Positions 17,390 to 27,037 of a DNA stretch of 64,000 nt are shown one piece after another. The position numbers and the translations under genes were made by a program. This DNA is from Arthrobacter sp. B6. Its GTDB lineage: Bacteria; Actinomycetota; Actinomycetes; Actinomycetales; Micrococcaceae. The stretch lies in NCBI RefSeq assembly GCF_001663775.1, contig NZ_KV467168.1:1772870-1836869 (forward strand). Reading direction: 5' to 3'. The notes under the pieces are model-generated. The model saw only the letters and a list, made by a program, of their open reading frames with translations, was not told the origin of the DNA and made no database searches. Every line of letters starts with the position of its first letter. Position 1 is the first letter of the stretch.

Positions 17390-20347
17390 TCAGCCTCTCC
17401 CACCCTTGGGGGTGACCTGAAGCCGGTCGAAGGAGACTTGCCGGCCGTCTTTGTCCATGACCACTACGTCGTCGCGGCCGTTCTGCACATCGGACGGGAG
17501 GATGAACTCCACCGTGTTTGCTGTGGTGGGGAAGACCCATCCCACCCGATAGCCCAGCTTGTTGAGATACACGTAGTACCACCGGCCGTACTCCAGCCCG
17601 TTCAGGGTTACCTTCTGGCCATTTCGGTATTTGTCCGCAGTGCCCAGGTCAAAGGGAGCCGTTTGGCCTTCAAAGTCCTGGACTGCCAGAGCGGGCTCGC
17701 TCTCCGGCTGGGCCGGCTGGACTGTCAGCTCCAGCTGACCGCCAATCACTGAAGTGCTGACTACCTTGGATCCGTTGGCTGCCGTTGCCTCGAACGAGAC
17801 CGCTCCCAGGCTCCCCGCAGCGACGTCAGCCGCTGTCAGTAAATGAACGCGGGCGGCCATCGCGGTGCCGCCAACGGCCAGCGCTGATTCCGTGATTCCG
17901 CCGTCCGATGCGTCCAGCCCGGTCAGCGCCACGTTGCCTGCGTTGCCCACGGTGTAGGTGTACGTCACGGGATCACCCACGCTGGCGAACCGGTCGCCGT
18001 CGGCGTCTTCCCATTCCGCAGCAACCGTGGCCTCCAGCTTCGGTTCGCGGACTGCGAGATCCACTTCGCCTCCGTCCACCTGGTAGCCCTTGGTGCTCTG
18101 GCCTGCCGCGCTGACTTCCCAAGTGGTGGTCGGGACAAAAAAGCCCTGCTCAGCTTCTTCGGCGGTCACCGTGTGGCGCGGCGTAGTGCACTGATAGCCC
18201 TGGCCAGCTGGGAGTGTGAGGTAGCGGCAGTTGCCGGGGCCTTCCGGGACGAACGGGCTGAAGTTACCGGCGGTCGGAACTACCTTTTCCACGAGCGGGC
18301 TCGTGTTGCTGACGCTGAAGGTGTACGGGACGAGCTCACCTGCCGCGTACGGCTGCGTGGCCAGGTTACGCCCCACGTCGGCACGCCTTCCGCTGATGTC
18401 GGCGCCAACGAGCCCATCGCGCAAGGCCACCGCAGCGCCGGTGAAAGCAACCGTTTTGGTGAGCGACGGCGTCGCGCTGGACGTGATGCTGAAGCTTGCC
18501 TCGGGCACAAAATAGCCGCGCTCGACGTCCCCCGCCGTCATGACGTGCTTGGCGGTAGTGCAGTTGTAGCCGGCACCGGCGGCCAGGTTGTTGAACCGGC
18601 AGTTCGGCGCCGACGGCGGGAGGAAGCCGGAATCGAAGGTCCCGGAAACCGGCACTGCGTTGGCCGTGACGTTCGCCGTGCTCTTCACATTGAATGAGTA
18701 GCCCAGGACTTCACCGACGCGGTACGGGTTGGTGATTACATCCCGTACGGGCGCACTCCCCGTGATCGCCAGCCCGACCTGCGGGGCCACCGGCACAGTA
18801 GCGGTGAAGGTAAACTGCGAAACCCGGCCATCCGCCGTCGTGAACGCGGCATTGAGGCTTTGCGGGCCGCTGGCATTCGCGGGCGCGGTCAACGCTACGT
18901 TGACCGTCGCCGAGGCACCGGGGTCAAGGTCGGGAACAGGCACCGTGGCGGCGGACCAGCCGCCCGGGGCATAGACAGTGGCGTTTGAGCCTGAAAGCGT
19001 GGTCGCTTCCTGGTTGGTGACAGTCACCGCGACTTGCTTCGTGGCGCCGGGTGCCGTGGTGACGGCGGGGACGGACAGCGGGGCGCAGACGTAGTTCAGC
19101 CAGGCGTCGTCGAACGTCGCGAAGGGCATGTTGTCCGCGTAGTTGCCCTCGTAGAGCACCCCGAATTTGCCGTCTTCCAGGCGGGTCACGGTGGAGTAGG
19201 CGGAGAAGCCGGAGCGGATGGTGCGTACGCCCGGCCACGTGGCGCCGTCGTCGCAGGAGACCCGGGCGGAGACGTTTTCGCGGCCGGTCTTGGAGTTTGC
19301 GTTGGTGAAGATGAGCTTCCTGGCTTCGGCTGAACCCTGCGCCGCATTGGGGAACATCCTGGCAATGGCGCCGTTGTTGGCAGGGTCGGGCAGTTCGGTG
19401 TCCTGCGTGACCGGGCCATAGGTAGCCCCGCCGTCCGAGGAGATCGCCACCTTGCGGTAGCCCTGGTTGGCGTTGTCGCGGGAGTTCAGGAGGACACGGC
19501 CGTCGGAGAGCTCAACGGTTTTGTTCTCGTCCATCCGGTCACCGACATTGGCACCCTTTTGCCAGGTGGCGCCGTGGTCATCGGAGTAGACGCTGTAGGC
19601 CTGGAGCTTGTTGCTGCCATCGGCCTGGCGCACGTCACCCGCATATTGCTGGATCAGGCGTCCTGCGTGGGGACCGTACCGGAGCTGGATACCTTCGCCG
19701 GAGGACGCGAAGTTGGAGCGTACGTCACCGGCAGCCGGGTTGGTCTTGCTCGTGCCGGGCTTGGTGACGTTCGTGATGAGCCGTGGCTGGCTCCAGGTGA
19801 GGCCGCCGTCCGTGGACTCGATGACAGCCGAGGAGATCACGGTGCGGTCAGCGTCGTCGTTGCCGAACTGGCTGCCGCCAAAGCCTTGGTCCTTGGAGTA
19901 CACAAAGAACGCGAAGACCTTGCCGGCTTCGGCGTCGTGGATGTAGGACGGGTCGCTGTAACCGTACTTCGGGCCCGCCGCGTCGCCCGGGTGGCCGGCA
20001 GCGATGACCTGCACAGGTCCCCAGGTCTGTCCACCATCGGTGCTGCGCCGCTGCACGATCGAGTTGGGGTTCGGCGCGTCGGCCGCACTGCCCGGGCGGC
20101 CGTCCCACGCCGCCAGCACAACCCCGTTCCCGAGGTAGGTCAGGGCCGGGATCCGGTAGAAGAAGTTGCTGGCCGTTCGGTCGGCGGCGAGGTTTACCTC
20201 CGCGAAGGAGCCGGGAGCCGCCGTCGGGCTGTTCGAAGGGATGGGGGCCGCCTGGGCGGCCATCCCGGGGCTTGACAGCAAGGTGAGGGCAACGATGCCC
20301 GCGCCTGCTGTCCGTCTTATGGATCGATGCCTGGTGCGTTTGTTCAT
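17390..20347 (-). CDS. Secreted exo-alpha-sialidase (GH33) with beta-rich C-terminal modules
   Basis: This encodes 985 residues, ATG at 20347. After a signal peptide ending near AAQAAP, the GH33 six-bladed propeller shows the arginine motif YRIP (64-67) and at least five Asp-boxes (STDGGQTW, STDGGLTW, SDDHGATW, SSDGGATY, SCDDGATW). It also has LYEGNYADNMPFATF near the end of the catalytic domain. The C-terminal half holds a NEW3-like domain (about 395-480), two related modules of about 125 residues, each with a CR[FY]..L.AG.GY.C.T...V stretch, and a final domain with LNGLEYGRWYYVYLNK. It releases terminal sialic acids from glycoproteins or gangliosides outside the cell. It is not linked here to sialic-acid uptake genes. 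Confidence 0.94.
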   Translation of the reverse strand: MNKRTRHRSIRRTAGAGIVALTLLSSPGMAAQAAPIPSNSPTAAPGSFAEVNLAADRTASNFFYRIPALTYLGNGVVLAAWDGRPGSAADAPNPNSIVQRRSTDGGQTWGPVQVIAAGHPGDAAGPKYGYSDPSYIHDAEAGKVFAFFVYSKDQGFGGSQFGNDDADRTVISSAVIESTDGGLTWSQPRLITNVTKPGTSKTNPAAGDVRSNFASSGEGIQLRYGPHAGRLIQQYAGDVRQADGSNKLQAYSVYSDDHGATWQKGANVGDRMDENKTVELSDGRVLLNSRDNANQGYRKVAISSDGGATYGPVTQDTELPDPANNGAIARMFPNAAQGSAEARKLIFTNANSKTGRENVSARVSCDDGATWPGVRTIRSGFSAYSTVTRLEDGKFGVLYEGNYADNMPFATFDDAWLNYVCAPLSVPAVTTAPGATKQVAVTVTNQEATTLSGSNATVYAPGGWSAATVPVPDLDPGASATVNVALTAPANASGPQSLNAAFTTADGRVSQFTFTATVPVAPQVGLAITGSAPVRDVITNPYRVGEVLGYSFNVKSTANVTANAVPVSGTFDSGFLPPSAPNCRFNNLAAGAGYNCTTAKHVMTAGDVERGYFVPEASFSITSSATPSLTKTVAFTGAAVALRDGLVGADISGRRADVGRNLATQPYAAGELVPYTFSVSNTSPLVEKVVPTAGNFSPFVPEGPGNCRYLTLPAGQGYQCTTPRHTVTAEEAEQGFFVPTTTWEVSAAGQSTKGYQVDGGEVDLAVREPKLEATVAAEWEDADGDRFASVGDPVTYTYTVGNAGNVALTGLDASDGGITESALAVGGTAMAARVHLLTAADVAAGSLGAVSFEATAANGSKVVSTSVIGGQLELTVQPAQPESEPALAVQDFEGQTAPFDLGTADKYRNGQKVTLNGLEYGRWYYVYLNKLGYRVGWVFPTTANTVEFILPSDVQNGRDDVVVMDKDGRQVSFDRLQVTPKGGRG

Positions 20348-20523
20348 GAGTCGCAAATTGACTGTCCTTTTCACTGCGCCGCGTAAACGGCGATGCGGGA
20401 ATGGTCGGCTGCGGCAGGAAGCAACCTCCAATAGGTTCCACCTGCCACATACGACGTCCTACCACCGTAGGGTGTGGAAGGTGCTAAGGGAAGGGTCTTG
20501 TGCAGGAGAAGTTCCGGGGCACA

Positions 20524-20550
20524 GAAAAGGCGGCCCCAAGAGGAGCCGCC
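20524..20550 (-). terminator. Terminator of the small membrane protein gene
   Basis: On the minus strand GGCGGC-(10 nt)-GCCGCC is followed by TTTTCT, 28 bp past the stop at 20578. Confidence 0.75.
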
Positions 20551-20577
20551 CGCGGGCGATGCCAGATCGTGTACCGC

Positions 20578-20763
20578 CTACTGCCGTGGCGTGCGGACTA
20601 CTTCACTGATCCACTGCCGGGTCTTTTCATCGACTGGACCCGCCACGCGGGATTCCCTGGCTGCCCTGTCGGCCTTGATCTTCTGCAGGACCATGCGGCC
20701 CAGCCCCGCAAAAACGGCAACGGCAACCACGGGCAACAGCACGGATTTCGATTTCTCAGCCAT
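20578..20763 (-). CDS. Small single-span membrane protein
   Basis: This encodes 61 residues, MAEKSKSVLLPVVAVAVF and onward. One hydrophobic segment (about 8-22) is followed by a basic, then mixed-charge, cytoplasmic-type tail ending DEKTRQWISEVVRTPRQ. AGGA stands about nine bases before the ATG, and a terminator follows, so this looks like a real monocistronic gene. The family is not recognised and no function can be assigned. It is divergent from purS, 230 bp away. Confidence 0.65.
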   Translation of the reverse strand: MAEKSKSVLLPVVAVAVFAGLGRMVLQKIKADRAARESRVAGPVDEKTRQWISEVVRTPRQ

Positions 20764-20992
20764 TTAGCAATCCTAGTGACGGTGTGCGCGCAGGACCAGA
20801 GCCGCCGTCGTTCAGCCGAATACAGAGTGCGGCCCTACGCCCGGTAGAATGGGCTAGCAAGCTCGCGGAGCGCCCGTCCACACCGTTCAAAGACACTGTT
20901 CAAAAAACATGTCCACTCAACACAGCGGAACGGCGTGAGACGGCACCACTCCGCTGCGCCCTTACCCAATGCTCACGCACAGGAGTTGCCGG

Positions 20993-21244
20993 ATGCCCCG
21001 GATCGTTGTTGACGTCATGCCCAAGCCCGAGATTCTGGACCCGCAGGGGAAGGCCATCGTGGGTGCACTCCCCCGTTTGGGCTTCACCGGCTTTAGCTCT
21101 GTCCGGCAGGGCAAGCGATTTGAACTGACCGTCGACGGCGAGGTGACGGACGCGATCCTCGCCCAGGCACGCGAAGCAGCCGAGACCCTGCTGTCCAACC
21201 CTGTGATCGAAGACGTCGTCAACGTCGAGGTCGTCGAGGCCTGA
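20993..21244 (+). CDS. purS: Phosphoribosylformylglycinamidine synthase subunit PurS
   Basis: This is an 83-residue subunit (ATG at 20993 after AGGAG) that bridges PurQ and PurL in the three-part FGAM synthase of purine synthesis. The sequence [21 protein letters not shown] and the ending [13 protein letters not shown] are typical. It is one base from purQ and forms the head of purSQL. TAGAAT at 20845-20850 could be its -10 box, but no clear -35 accompanies it. Confidence 0.96.
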   Translation: MPRIVVDVMPKPEILDPQGKAIVGALPRLGFTGFSSVRQGKRFELTVDGEVTDAILAQAREAAETLLSNPVIEDVVNVEVVEA

Positions 21245-21245
21245 G

Positions 21246-22025
21246 ATGACTGAACTTCCCCTGATCGGCGAGGCAGCCGCCGCCGACGCTCCTGGTGCCC
21301 GCAGCCTCGCGGGTGCCAAGATCGGCGTCGTCACTTTCCCCGGCACCCTCGATGACCGCGACGCCGCCCGCGCCGTCCGGCTTGCCGGCGGCACCGCAGT
21401 GCCCCTGTGGCACGCCGACACCGCCCTGGGCGACGTGGACGCCGTCGTAATTCCCGGCGGATTCTCCTACGGCGACTACCTCCGTGCCGGCGCCATTGCC
21501 CGCTTCGCACCGCTGATGTCCAGGATCATCGACGCCGCGAACTCGGATGCCAGACTTCCCGTTCTGGGCATCTGCAACGGCTTCCAGATCCTGACCGAGT
21601 CGCACCTGCTGCCCGGGTCAATGATCAAGAACGACCACCTGAAGTTCATGTGCCGCGACCAGGTCCTGCGGGTCGAGAACAGCAACACCGCCTGGACCCT
21701 GGACTACGAGGCCGGCCAGGAAATCACTGTGCCGCTGAAGAACCAGGACGGTCAGTACATTGCTGACGAGAAGGTCCTGGACGCGCTCGAAGCCGAGGGC
21801 CGCGTGGTGTTCCGCTACGTGGGCTTCAACCCGAACGGCTCGCGCCGCGACATCGCCGGCATCTCCAACGCCGCCGGCAACGTGGTGGGACTCATGCCGC
21901 ACCCGGAGCACGCAGTGGAAGTTGGCTTCGGCCCCGAGTCCCTGGACGGCATCGGCGGGTCCGATACCGACGGCCTGGGCTTCTTCACCTCGGTATTGAA
22001 CAAGATTGTGGGAGGCAGCAAGTGA
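21246..22025 (+). CDS. purQ: Phosphoribosylformylglycinamidine synthase subunit PurQ
   Basis: This is the glutamine amidotransferase subunit, 259 residues. Class-I amidotransferase features are clear: [17 protein letters not shown], nucleophile Cys in [10 protein letters not shown], and the His/Glu pair in [11 protein letters not shown]. It supplies ammonia to PurL. There is an extension of about 20 residues before the first strand ([11 protein letters not shown]). The stop overlaps the purL GTG start (GTGA), consistent with coupled translation. Confidence 0.97.
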   Translation: MTELPLIGEAAAADAPGARSLAGAKIGVVTFPGTLDDRDAARAVRLAGGTAVPLWHADTALGDVDAVVIPGGFSYGDYLRAGAIARFAPLMSRIIDAANSDARLPVLGICNGFQILTESHLLPGSMIKNDHLKFMCRDQVLRVENSNTAWTLDYEAGQEITVPLKNQDGQYIADEKVLDALEAEGRVVFRYVGFNPNGSRRDIAGISNAAGNVVGLMPHPEHAVEVGFGPESLDGIGGSDTDGLGFFTSVLNKIVGGSK

Positions 22026-24331
22026 CCACGGAAACCACCAAGAAGTTCAACATCGACACCGTCGAAAACGCGGCCAAGACTCCGGACACCGAACTCCCCT
22101 GGGCCGAGCTGGGCCTGAAGCAGAACGAGTTCGACGAGGTAGTCAAGGTCCTGGGCCGCCGCCCTACCGGCGCCGAACTGGCCATGTACTCGGTCATGTG
22201 GAGTGAGCACTGCTCCTACAAATCCTCGAAGAACCACCTGCGCCAGTTCGGCGACAAGGTGACCGAGGAGATGAAGAAGGACATGCTGGTGGGCATCGGC
22301 GAAAACGCCGGTGTCACCAACCTTGGCGACGGCTGGGCCGTAACGTTCAAGATCGAATCCCACAACTCACCGTCCTTCGTGGAGCCCTACCAGGGTGCCG
22401 CCACCGGCATCGGCGGCATTGTCCGCGACATCATCTCCATGGGCGCCCGCCCGGTAGCCGTGATGGACCCTCTGCGCTTCGGCGCCATCGACCACCCGGA
22501 CACCGCCCGTGTGATGCACGGAGCCGTTGCCGGCATCGGCGGCTACGGAAACTCCCTGGGCCTGCCCAACATCGGTGGCGAAATGGTGTTCGACTCCGTG
22601 TACCAGGGCAACCCGCTGGTCAACGCACTGGCCGTGGGCGTCATGCGCCACGAGGACATCCGCCTGGCCAACGCCTCCGGCAAGGGCAACAAGGTGGTGC
22701 TGTTCGGTGCCCGCACCGGCGGCGACGGCATCGGCGGCGCCTCAGTACTGGCCTCCGAGTCCTTCGACGACACGAAGCCCTCCAAGCGCCCCGCCGTACA
22801 GGTGGGCGACCCCTTCGCCGAGAAGGTCCTCATCGAGTGCTGCCTGGAGCTGTTCAAGGGTTCACTCGTTGAAGGAATCCAGGACCTGGGCGCCGCAGGC
22901 ATCTCCTGCGCCACGTCCGAGCTCGCATCCAACGGCGACGGCGGCATGGAAGTTGAACTGACCTCCGTCCTGCTGCGCGACCCCACCCTGACCCCGGGCG
23001 AAATCCTGATGTCGGAGTCGCAGGAACGCATGATGGCCGTGGTCACTCCGGAGAACATCGCCGCCTTCGAGGCTGTCATGGACAAGTGGGCCGTGGAGTA
23101 CTCCTGGCTCGGCGAAGTGACTGACACCGGCCGCCTGATCATCACCTGGGATGGCGAGGTCATTGTGGACGTGGACCCGCGCACGGTGGCCCACGACGGG
23201 CCGGTCTACGACCGCCCGTACGCCCGCCCCGAGTGGCAGGACGCCGTCCAGGCCGACTCCTTCACCGGATCCGTCCAGGACGCCGGCCGCCCCTCCGCCC
23301 CCGCGGAACTGGCAGCCGCCGTCACCGAGCTCATTTCCTCGCCCAACATGTGCAGCAAGGACTGGATCACCAACCAGTACGACCGCTACGTCGGCGGCAA
23401 CACCGCCTTGGCTTTCCCGGACGATGCCGGAGTGGTCCGCGTTGACGAGGAAACCGGCCTGGGCGTCGCCCTGGCCACCGACGCCAACGGCCGCTACACC
23501 TACCTCGATCCGTACCACGGCGCTCAGCTCGCCCTGGCCGAGGCGTACCGCAACGTCGCCACCTCCGGCGCCGTGCCCATGGCCGTCAGCGACTGCCTGA
23601 ACTTCGGCTCCCCCGAGGACCCGGACGTCATGTGGCAGCTCGCCGAAGCCATCCGCGGCCTCTCCGACGCCTGCATGGTGCTGGGGATCCCGGTCACCGG
23701 CGGCAACGTGTCGCTGTACAACCAGACGGGCACCACACCCATCCACCCCTCCCCCGTGGTGGCAGTGCTGGGCAAGCTCGACGACGTCGCCCGCCGCACG
23801 CCGTCGGGCTGGCGCGAGGATGGCCAGGCCATCTACCTGCTGGGGACGACGGCGGCCGAGCTGGACGGTTCCGAGTGGGCCAACCTGCGGGGCCACCTCG
23901 GTGGACAGCCGCCCAAGGTTGACCTTGCCGCGGAGCGCGCGCTGGGTGAAATCCTGATCAATGCGTCCCGCGACGGCATGGTGGACTCCGCGCACGACCT
24001 CTCCGAAGGCGGCCTCGCGGCAGCCCTCGTGGAGTCCTCGCTGCGCTACGGCGTCGGTGCCCGGATCGCCCTGCAGGACGTCCTGGACCGGGACGGCGTG
24101 GACCTCTTCACGGCGCTGTTCTCCGAGACCCAGGGACGCGCAATTGTGGGCGTGCCCCGCTCCGAGGAAGTCCGGTTCAAGGACATGTGCACGGCCCGCG
24201 GCTTCGCCCACGTCCGGATCGGCGTGGTGGACGCGGCCAGCGGCCAGCTGGAGATCAACGGCGTGGACACCCTGTCACTCGACGCCCTCCGCGAAGCCCA
24301 CGAGGCAACCCTGCCGAAGTACTTCGGCTAA
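22022..24331 (+). CDS. purL: Phosphoribosylformylglycinamidine synthase subunit PurL
   Basis: This is the ATP-dependent synthetase subunit (small type), 769 residues from GTG. Recognisable blocks are [40 protein letters not shown], the [15 protein letters not shown] region and [13 protein letters not shown]. It converts FGAR to FGAM with PurS and PurQ. A long hairpin follows within 31 bp and probably terminates the operon. Confidence 0.97.
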   Translation: MTTETTKKFNIDTVENAAKTPDTELPWAELGLKQNEFDEVVKVLGRRPTGAELAMYSVMWSEHCSYKSSKNHLRQFGDKVTEEMKKDMLVGIGENAGVTNLGDGWAVTFKIESHNSPSFVEPYQGAATGIGGIVRDIISMGARPVAVMDPLRFGAIDHPDTARVMHGAVAGIGGYGNSLGLPNIGGEMVFDSVYQGNPLVNALAVGVMRHEDIRLANASGKGNKVVLFGARTGGDGIGGASVLASESFDDTKPSKRPAVQVGDPFAEKVLIECCLELFKGSLVEGIQDLGAAGISCATSELASNGDGGMEVELTSVLLRDPTLTPGEILMSESQERMMAVVTPENIAAFEAVMDKWAVEYSWLGEVTDTGRLIITWDGEVIVDVDPRTVAHDGPVYDRPYARPEWQDAVQADSFTGSVQDAGRPSAPAELAAAVTELISSPNMCSKDWITNQYDRYVGGNTALAFPDDAGVVRVDEETGLGVALATDANGRYTYLDPYHGAQLALAEAYRNVATSGAVPMAVSDCLNFGSPEDPDVMWQLAEAIRGLSDACMVLGIPVTGGNVSLYNQTGTTPIHPSPVVAVLGKLDDVARRTPSGWREDGQAIYLLGTTAAELDGSEWANLRGHLGGQPPKVDLAAERALGEILINASRDGMVDSAHDLSEGGLAAALVESSLRYGVGARIALQDVLDRDGVDLFTALFSETQGRAIVGVPRSEEVRFKDMCTARGFAHVRIGVVDAASGQLEINGVDTLSLDALREAHEATLPKYFG

Positions 24332-24361
24332 TCCCCACCCACCGGGTCCCTCGGTGGATCA

Positions 24362-24413
24362 ATTGCTCCGTAACCGCCCTTTTGAACCCTCAGAACGGCG
24401 GTTACGGAGCAAT
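24362..24413. repeat. Long hairpin carrying ATTGCTCCGTA, between purL and the DUF559 gene
   Basis: Perfect 17-bp arms (ATTGCTCCGTAACCGCC and complement) flank an 18-nt loop, placed between convergent genes. It may serve as a bidirectional terminator. It shares ACGGAGCAATCGA(C/T)GG, in inverted orientation, with the hairpin at 25412-25477 on the other side of the neighbouring gene. Confidence 0.85.
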
Positions 24414-24419
24414 CGACGG

Positions 24420-25361
24420 TTAACGGCCCGGGCGCCAGCCTGCCTGGACCAGAGCCGCGCGAACCTTGGCGACCGCAGGCTTGGTTTCATTGAGCATGTG
24501 CCGCTTGGAAATCCTGACTTCGACCCAACCGACCGCCTCATAGTTCTCGGAACGCGTGATGTCCCGGACGATCTGCCCTTCTTCGCCATGCAGCTCGCCT
24601 TCATACTCGATCCCGATCCGGTACTTCCGGTAGGACAGGTCCGGCTCGTGATGGCGCAAGCCGTCGTCGCCGATGATAGGCACGTTCAATTCCGGTTCCG
24701 GCAGACCCGCCCTCACTATGGCCAGCCTCAACAGTGTCTCCTGCGGCGAGTCGGATCCCACCCGGATGAGTTTGATGGCTTCCTTGGCCCTGCGCAGCCC
24801 GCGCTTTCCCTTATGCCTGTCGATCATTCGCTGAAGATCGGCCAAACTGCAGAGCGGCATGTCCCTGCCCTCAATGCCCGCCCTGGGCACGCGCACACAG
24901 CTGTCCCCCATAGCCACAAGCTCATCCACCGTGAGCGTTTCCGCCATGTCCAGCCAAGTCCGCTCAGGAGTGGTGACGGGAATTCCGTCAACTGTGGTGA
25001 CCTCGTCGCTATAAAGCTTCATCCGATGCACAATGACATGCGCCCGGTTCAGGTGTGCCGAGCCCTCAGGCCTGATGACATGGTACATATCCGGAGTCCC
25101 CTTCTGCTGACGTCGCGGCAGCACAAGGAGTTCCGCCGCGGTGAGGTGCGACGCGGCGCATCGCTCGTTGACCTCGATGAAAGGCCGCACCCTGATGCCC
25201 AAGGGGAGCTCCGCCGTCGGGCTTTCCGACCGGATCCCCTTGCCAAGGCGATGCAGCGCGCGGTGCCTGAGCCGCTTGCGCGACACTCCTGCATGCGCGG
25301 CGTCGGCAACGGTGAACGGACGGTCCTGCAGTTCCTCGGGCAGCGGGCGCGGGGTCTTCAT
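24420..25361 (-). CDS. AbiEi-like winged-helix plus DUF559 (Vsr-like nuclease fold) protein
   Basis: This encodes 313 residues from the ATG at 25361; no good ribosome site precedes it. The N-terminal part (RPFTVADAAHAGVSRKRLRHRALHRL) looks like the AbiEi/type IV antitoxin winged helix. The C-terminal part (SPQETLLRLAIVRAGLP, then HHEPDLSYRKYRIGIEYEGELH and GWVEVRIS) matches DUF559, a Vsr/PD-(D/E)XK-like endonuclease fold with E, D and E..E positions in place. Such proteins are common and scattered in actinobacteria, often several per genome, and their role is unknown. No toxin gene is adjacent. The gene is bracketed by two related hairpins. Confidence 0.8.
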   Translation of the reverse strand: MKTPRPLPEELQDRPFTVADAAHAGVSRKRLRHRALHRLGKGIRSESPTAELPLGIRVRPFIEVNERCAASHLTAAELLVLPRRQQKGTPDMYHVIRPEGSAHLNRAHVIVHRMKLYSDEVTTVDGIPVTTPERTWLDMAETLTVDELVAMGDSCVRVPRAGIEGRDMPLCSLADLQRMIDRHKGKRGLRRAKEAIKLIRVGSDSPQETLLRLAIVRAGLPEPELNVPIIGDDGLRHHEPDLSYRKYRIGIEYEGELHGEEGQIVRDITRSENYEAVGWVEVRISKRHMLNETKPAVAKVRAALVQAGWRPGR

Positions 25362-25411
25362 GGATTCATCAGACCAGAACGCCGCCGCGGCGGCAGAAGT
25401 TATCCACAATC

Positions 25412-25477
25412 CCCATCGATTGCTCCGTGGGGGCCCTTTTGGACACGCAAAAGGGCCCCTACGGAGCAACCGATGGG
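25412..25477. repeat. Long hairpin carrying GATTGCTCCGT upstream of the DUF559 gene
   Basis: Two 29-nt arms (27 of 29 positions complementary) flank an 8-nt loop, between the start of the DUF559 gene and the end of the DUF503 gene. The outer part repeats the ATTGCTCCGT tip of the 24362 hairpin; the inner GGGCCC-TTTT part differs. It can terminate the DUF503 transcript. Confidence 0.85.
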
Positions 25478-25480
25478 AAA

Positions 25481-25774
25481 TCAGTCTTCGCTGTGGAGCT
25501 CCCTCTGCCGTGCGCTGAGCAGCTCAAACTCGGGCCGGGCGGCCACAAAGCGTTCGACGGCGGCAAGCACCTCCACGAGATGCGCACGGTCCGCAGCCAC
25601 CAGGCCTGCGCCCACCTGCGAGCGCCTGTACTGGTCGTGGTCCCCAACCTCCGCGACGGACACGTCGAACCGACGCTTGAGCTCGGCCAACAGCGGCCTG
25701 ATGACGGAGCGTTTCTCCTTCAGGCTCTGGACGTCGCCGAGGAGGATATCGAATTCAATCCAGCCGATCCACAT
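25481..25774 (-). CDS. DUF503 family protein (YlxP-like)
   Basis: This encodes 97 residues, ATG at 25774: MWIGWIEFDILLGDVQSLKEKRSVIRPLL. It matches DUF503 over its whole length, including the DVSVAEVGDHDQYRRSQVG segment. YlxP proteins are small cytosolic proteins of unclear role, often near ribosome-assembly genes in Firmicutes; that context is absent here. A long hairpin follows 4 bp after the stop. Confidence 0.92.
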   Translation of the reverse strand: MWIGWIEFDILLGDVQSLKEKRSVIRPLLAELKRRFDVSVAEVGDHDQYRRSQVGAGLVAADRAHLVEVLAAVERFVAARPEFELLSARQRELHSED

Positions 25775-25841
25775 GCAGTAATCGTATCCACTGGGTTCTC
25801 CCATCCCGTTCCAGCCGGCGGCGGCGAAGTGGCGGCGGTTT

Positions 25842-26465
25842 TCAGCCCTCTGCCAGTGCAAGCTCACAGGCAAGAATTGCTTCGCGTGCGTCCTGCTCCT
25901 CCGCCGCAGTTCCGGTCCGCTCCGCCCACTGTTCGGCCAACTGGAACTCCACCAGCGCCTCGGTGAACCGGCCGGCGGCGTGCAGGGTCCAGCCCAGGTT
26001 GTTGTGCAGTGCCACCATCCAGCGCCGGGTGTGCGGATCGTGCGCCGTGGAGGCATATTCGAGGGCGCTCCTGGTCCAAAGCTCGGCATGCGCTGAGTCG
26101 GCGATCGCGAGCATGTGCAGCGCATCCACGGCGAGGTACTCCTCACCCAAATGGTCGCCCAGCTCCGCGGCCTGCTCAAACAGCGGCACGGCCATGGCGG
26201 CATGGCCACTGGAGTTCAGGACGCGTCCGCGCTCCAACAGGATGCGTACTCCGACGGTTGGCTCTTCCCCGTCCAGTGAGTCCAGTAGCGCACCTGCTTC
26301 CTCATAGCGCCCCTGCAGTCCGATAGCCCGCCCCAGCTGCGTGGCTAGTTCTGCCTTTTCGTCGGCGTCGTAGCCCGGATCGGCAAGGGCGTCCCTGAAG
26401 CGCTGCTCGGACAGTTCGGGATCCTCAAATTTCCATAGTCGGTCAAGGGTCTCTTGGTCCAGCAT
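25842..26465 (-). CDS. Tetratricopeptide-like repeat protein
   Basis: This encodes 207 residues; the ATG is preceded by AGGAGA. The sequence is entirely helical with TPR-like spacing (LGRAIGLQGRYEEAGALLDSL, GHAAMAVPLFEQAAELGDHLG, NNLGWTLHAAGRFTEALVEFQLAEQWAERTG). There is no signal peptide, membrane segment or catalytic motif. It is likely a cytosolic adaptor; partners are unknown. It is followed by the DUF503 gene 67 bp downstream on the same strand. Confidence 0.8.
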   Translation of the reverse strand: MLDQETLDRLWKFEDPELSEQRFRDALADPGYDADEKAELATQLGRAIGLQGRYEEAGALLDSLDGEEPTVGVRILLERGRVLNSSGHAAMAVPLFEQAAELGDHLGEEYLAVDALHMLAIADSAHAELWTRSALEYASTAHDPHTRRWMVALHNNLGWTLHAAGRFTEALVEFQLAEQWAERTGTAAEEQDAREAILACELALAEG

Positions 26466-26479
26466 GTACCTTCTCCTGA

Positions 26480-27037
26480 TCAGCTTTCACCTGCGGCGAG
26501 TTGGCGTGCCCCTTCAATGTATCGGGAAGTGACATGCCTCTGCGCCGCCCTGGCCACCGGGCCGCCGGCCTTGTAGAACCAATTGGCGTGCCTGCTGAAC
26601 GCCGTGATCTTCAAAAAGACCCGTCCTTGGGCGTCAATCTCCGCCTCGAACGCCTCCTCACCGCGCGCCGGGTGCCCGGGCAACGTGCCGTAGCCAAACC
26701 CCGCCGACTGCGGGCCCTCTTTCGCCTCCGGCTGCCGGACCCAGACCACCTCGCAGGGGGCATTGATGCGGAAGGGCCCGACGCCGAACCCGCTCACCAC
26801 ACGTGCCCCGGGGATAACGACGCCGGACTCGGTCCGGACGCGCAGGCCGGACCGGCGCTGCAGCTCCCAGCTGAGGATTCCCTGCGCCACCCTGCGGTAG
26901 ACGGCATGGCCTTCACCGAGGTACGTCTTTGACACCAGGCAGGGGAACCCCGCGGGTGGCTGGCCAGACTCCGTGGAACCAATGCCAGGGTAGTTGAGTT
27001 CCCCGCCGGCCAGCCGTTTTTCAGTCAACGGGCGCAC
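26480..27037 (-). CDS. DUF1990 family protein
   Basis: This encodes 185 residues from a GTG at 27037, inside the end of the preceding gene (17-bp overlap). The pattern LNYPGIGSTESGQPPAGF, then YLGEGHAVYRRVAQGILSWELQRRSGL, then FGYGTLPGHPARGEEAFEAE is typical of DUF1990, a family with a START/polyketide-cyclase-like fold and no established activity. It belongs to a run of small minus-strand genes with close spacing. Confidence 0.88.
   Translation of the reverse strand: MRPLTEKRLAGGELNYPGIGSTESGQPPAGFPCLVSKTYLGEGHAVYRRVAQGILSWELQRRSGLRVRTESGVVIPGARVVSGFGVGPFRINAPCEVVWVRQPEAKEGPQSAGFGYGTLPGHPARGEEAFEAEIDAQGRVFLKITAFSRHANWFYKAGGPVARAAQRHVTSRYIEGARQLAAGES

Noticed and set aside
22862..24211. 449-codon minus-strand open frame opposite purL
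   Set aside because: This is a codon-bias shadow of purL with no ribosome site and a Gly/His/Val-rich nonsense-like sequence.
24420..25361. Full AbiE toxin-antitoxin system
   Set aside because: Only an AbiEi-like winged helix is present, fused to a nuclease-like domain. No AbiEii nucleotidyltransferase toxin gene is adjacent.
25362..25469. Longer N-terminus for the AbiEi/DUF559 protein
   Set aside because: The extension would pass through the long hairpin and has no ribosome site. The winged helix begins just after the ATG at 25361.
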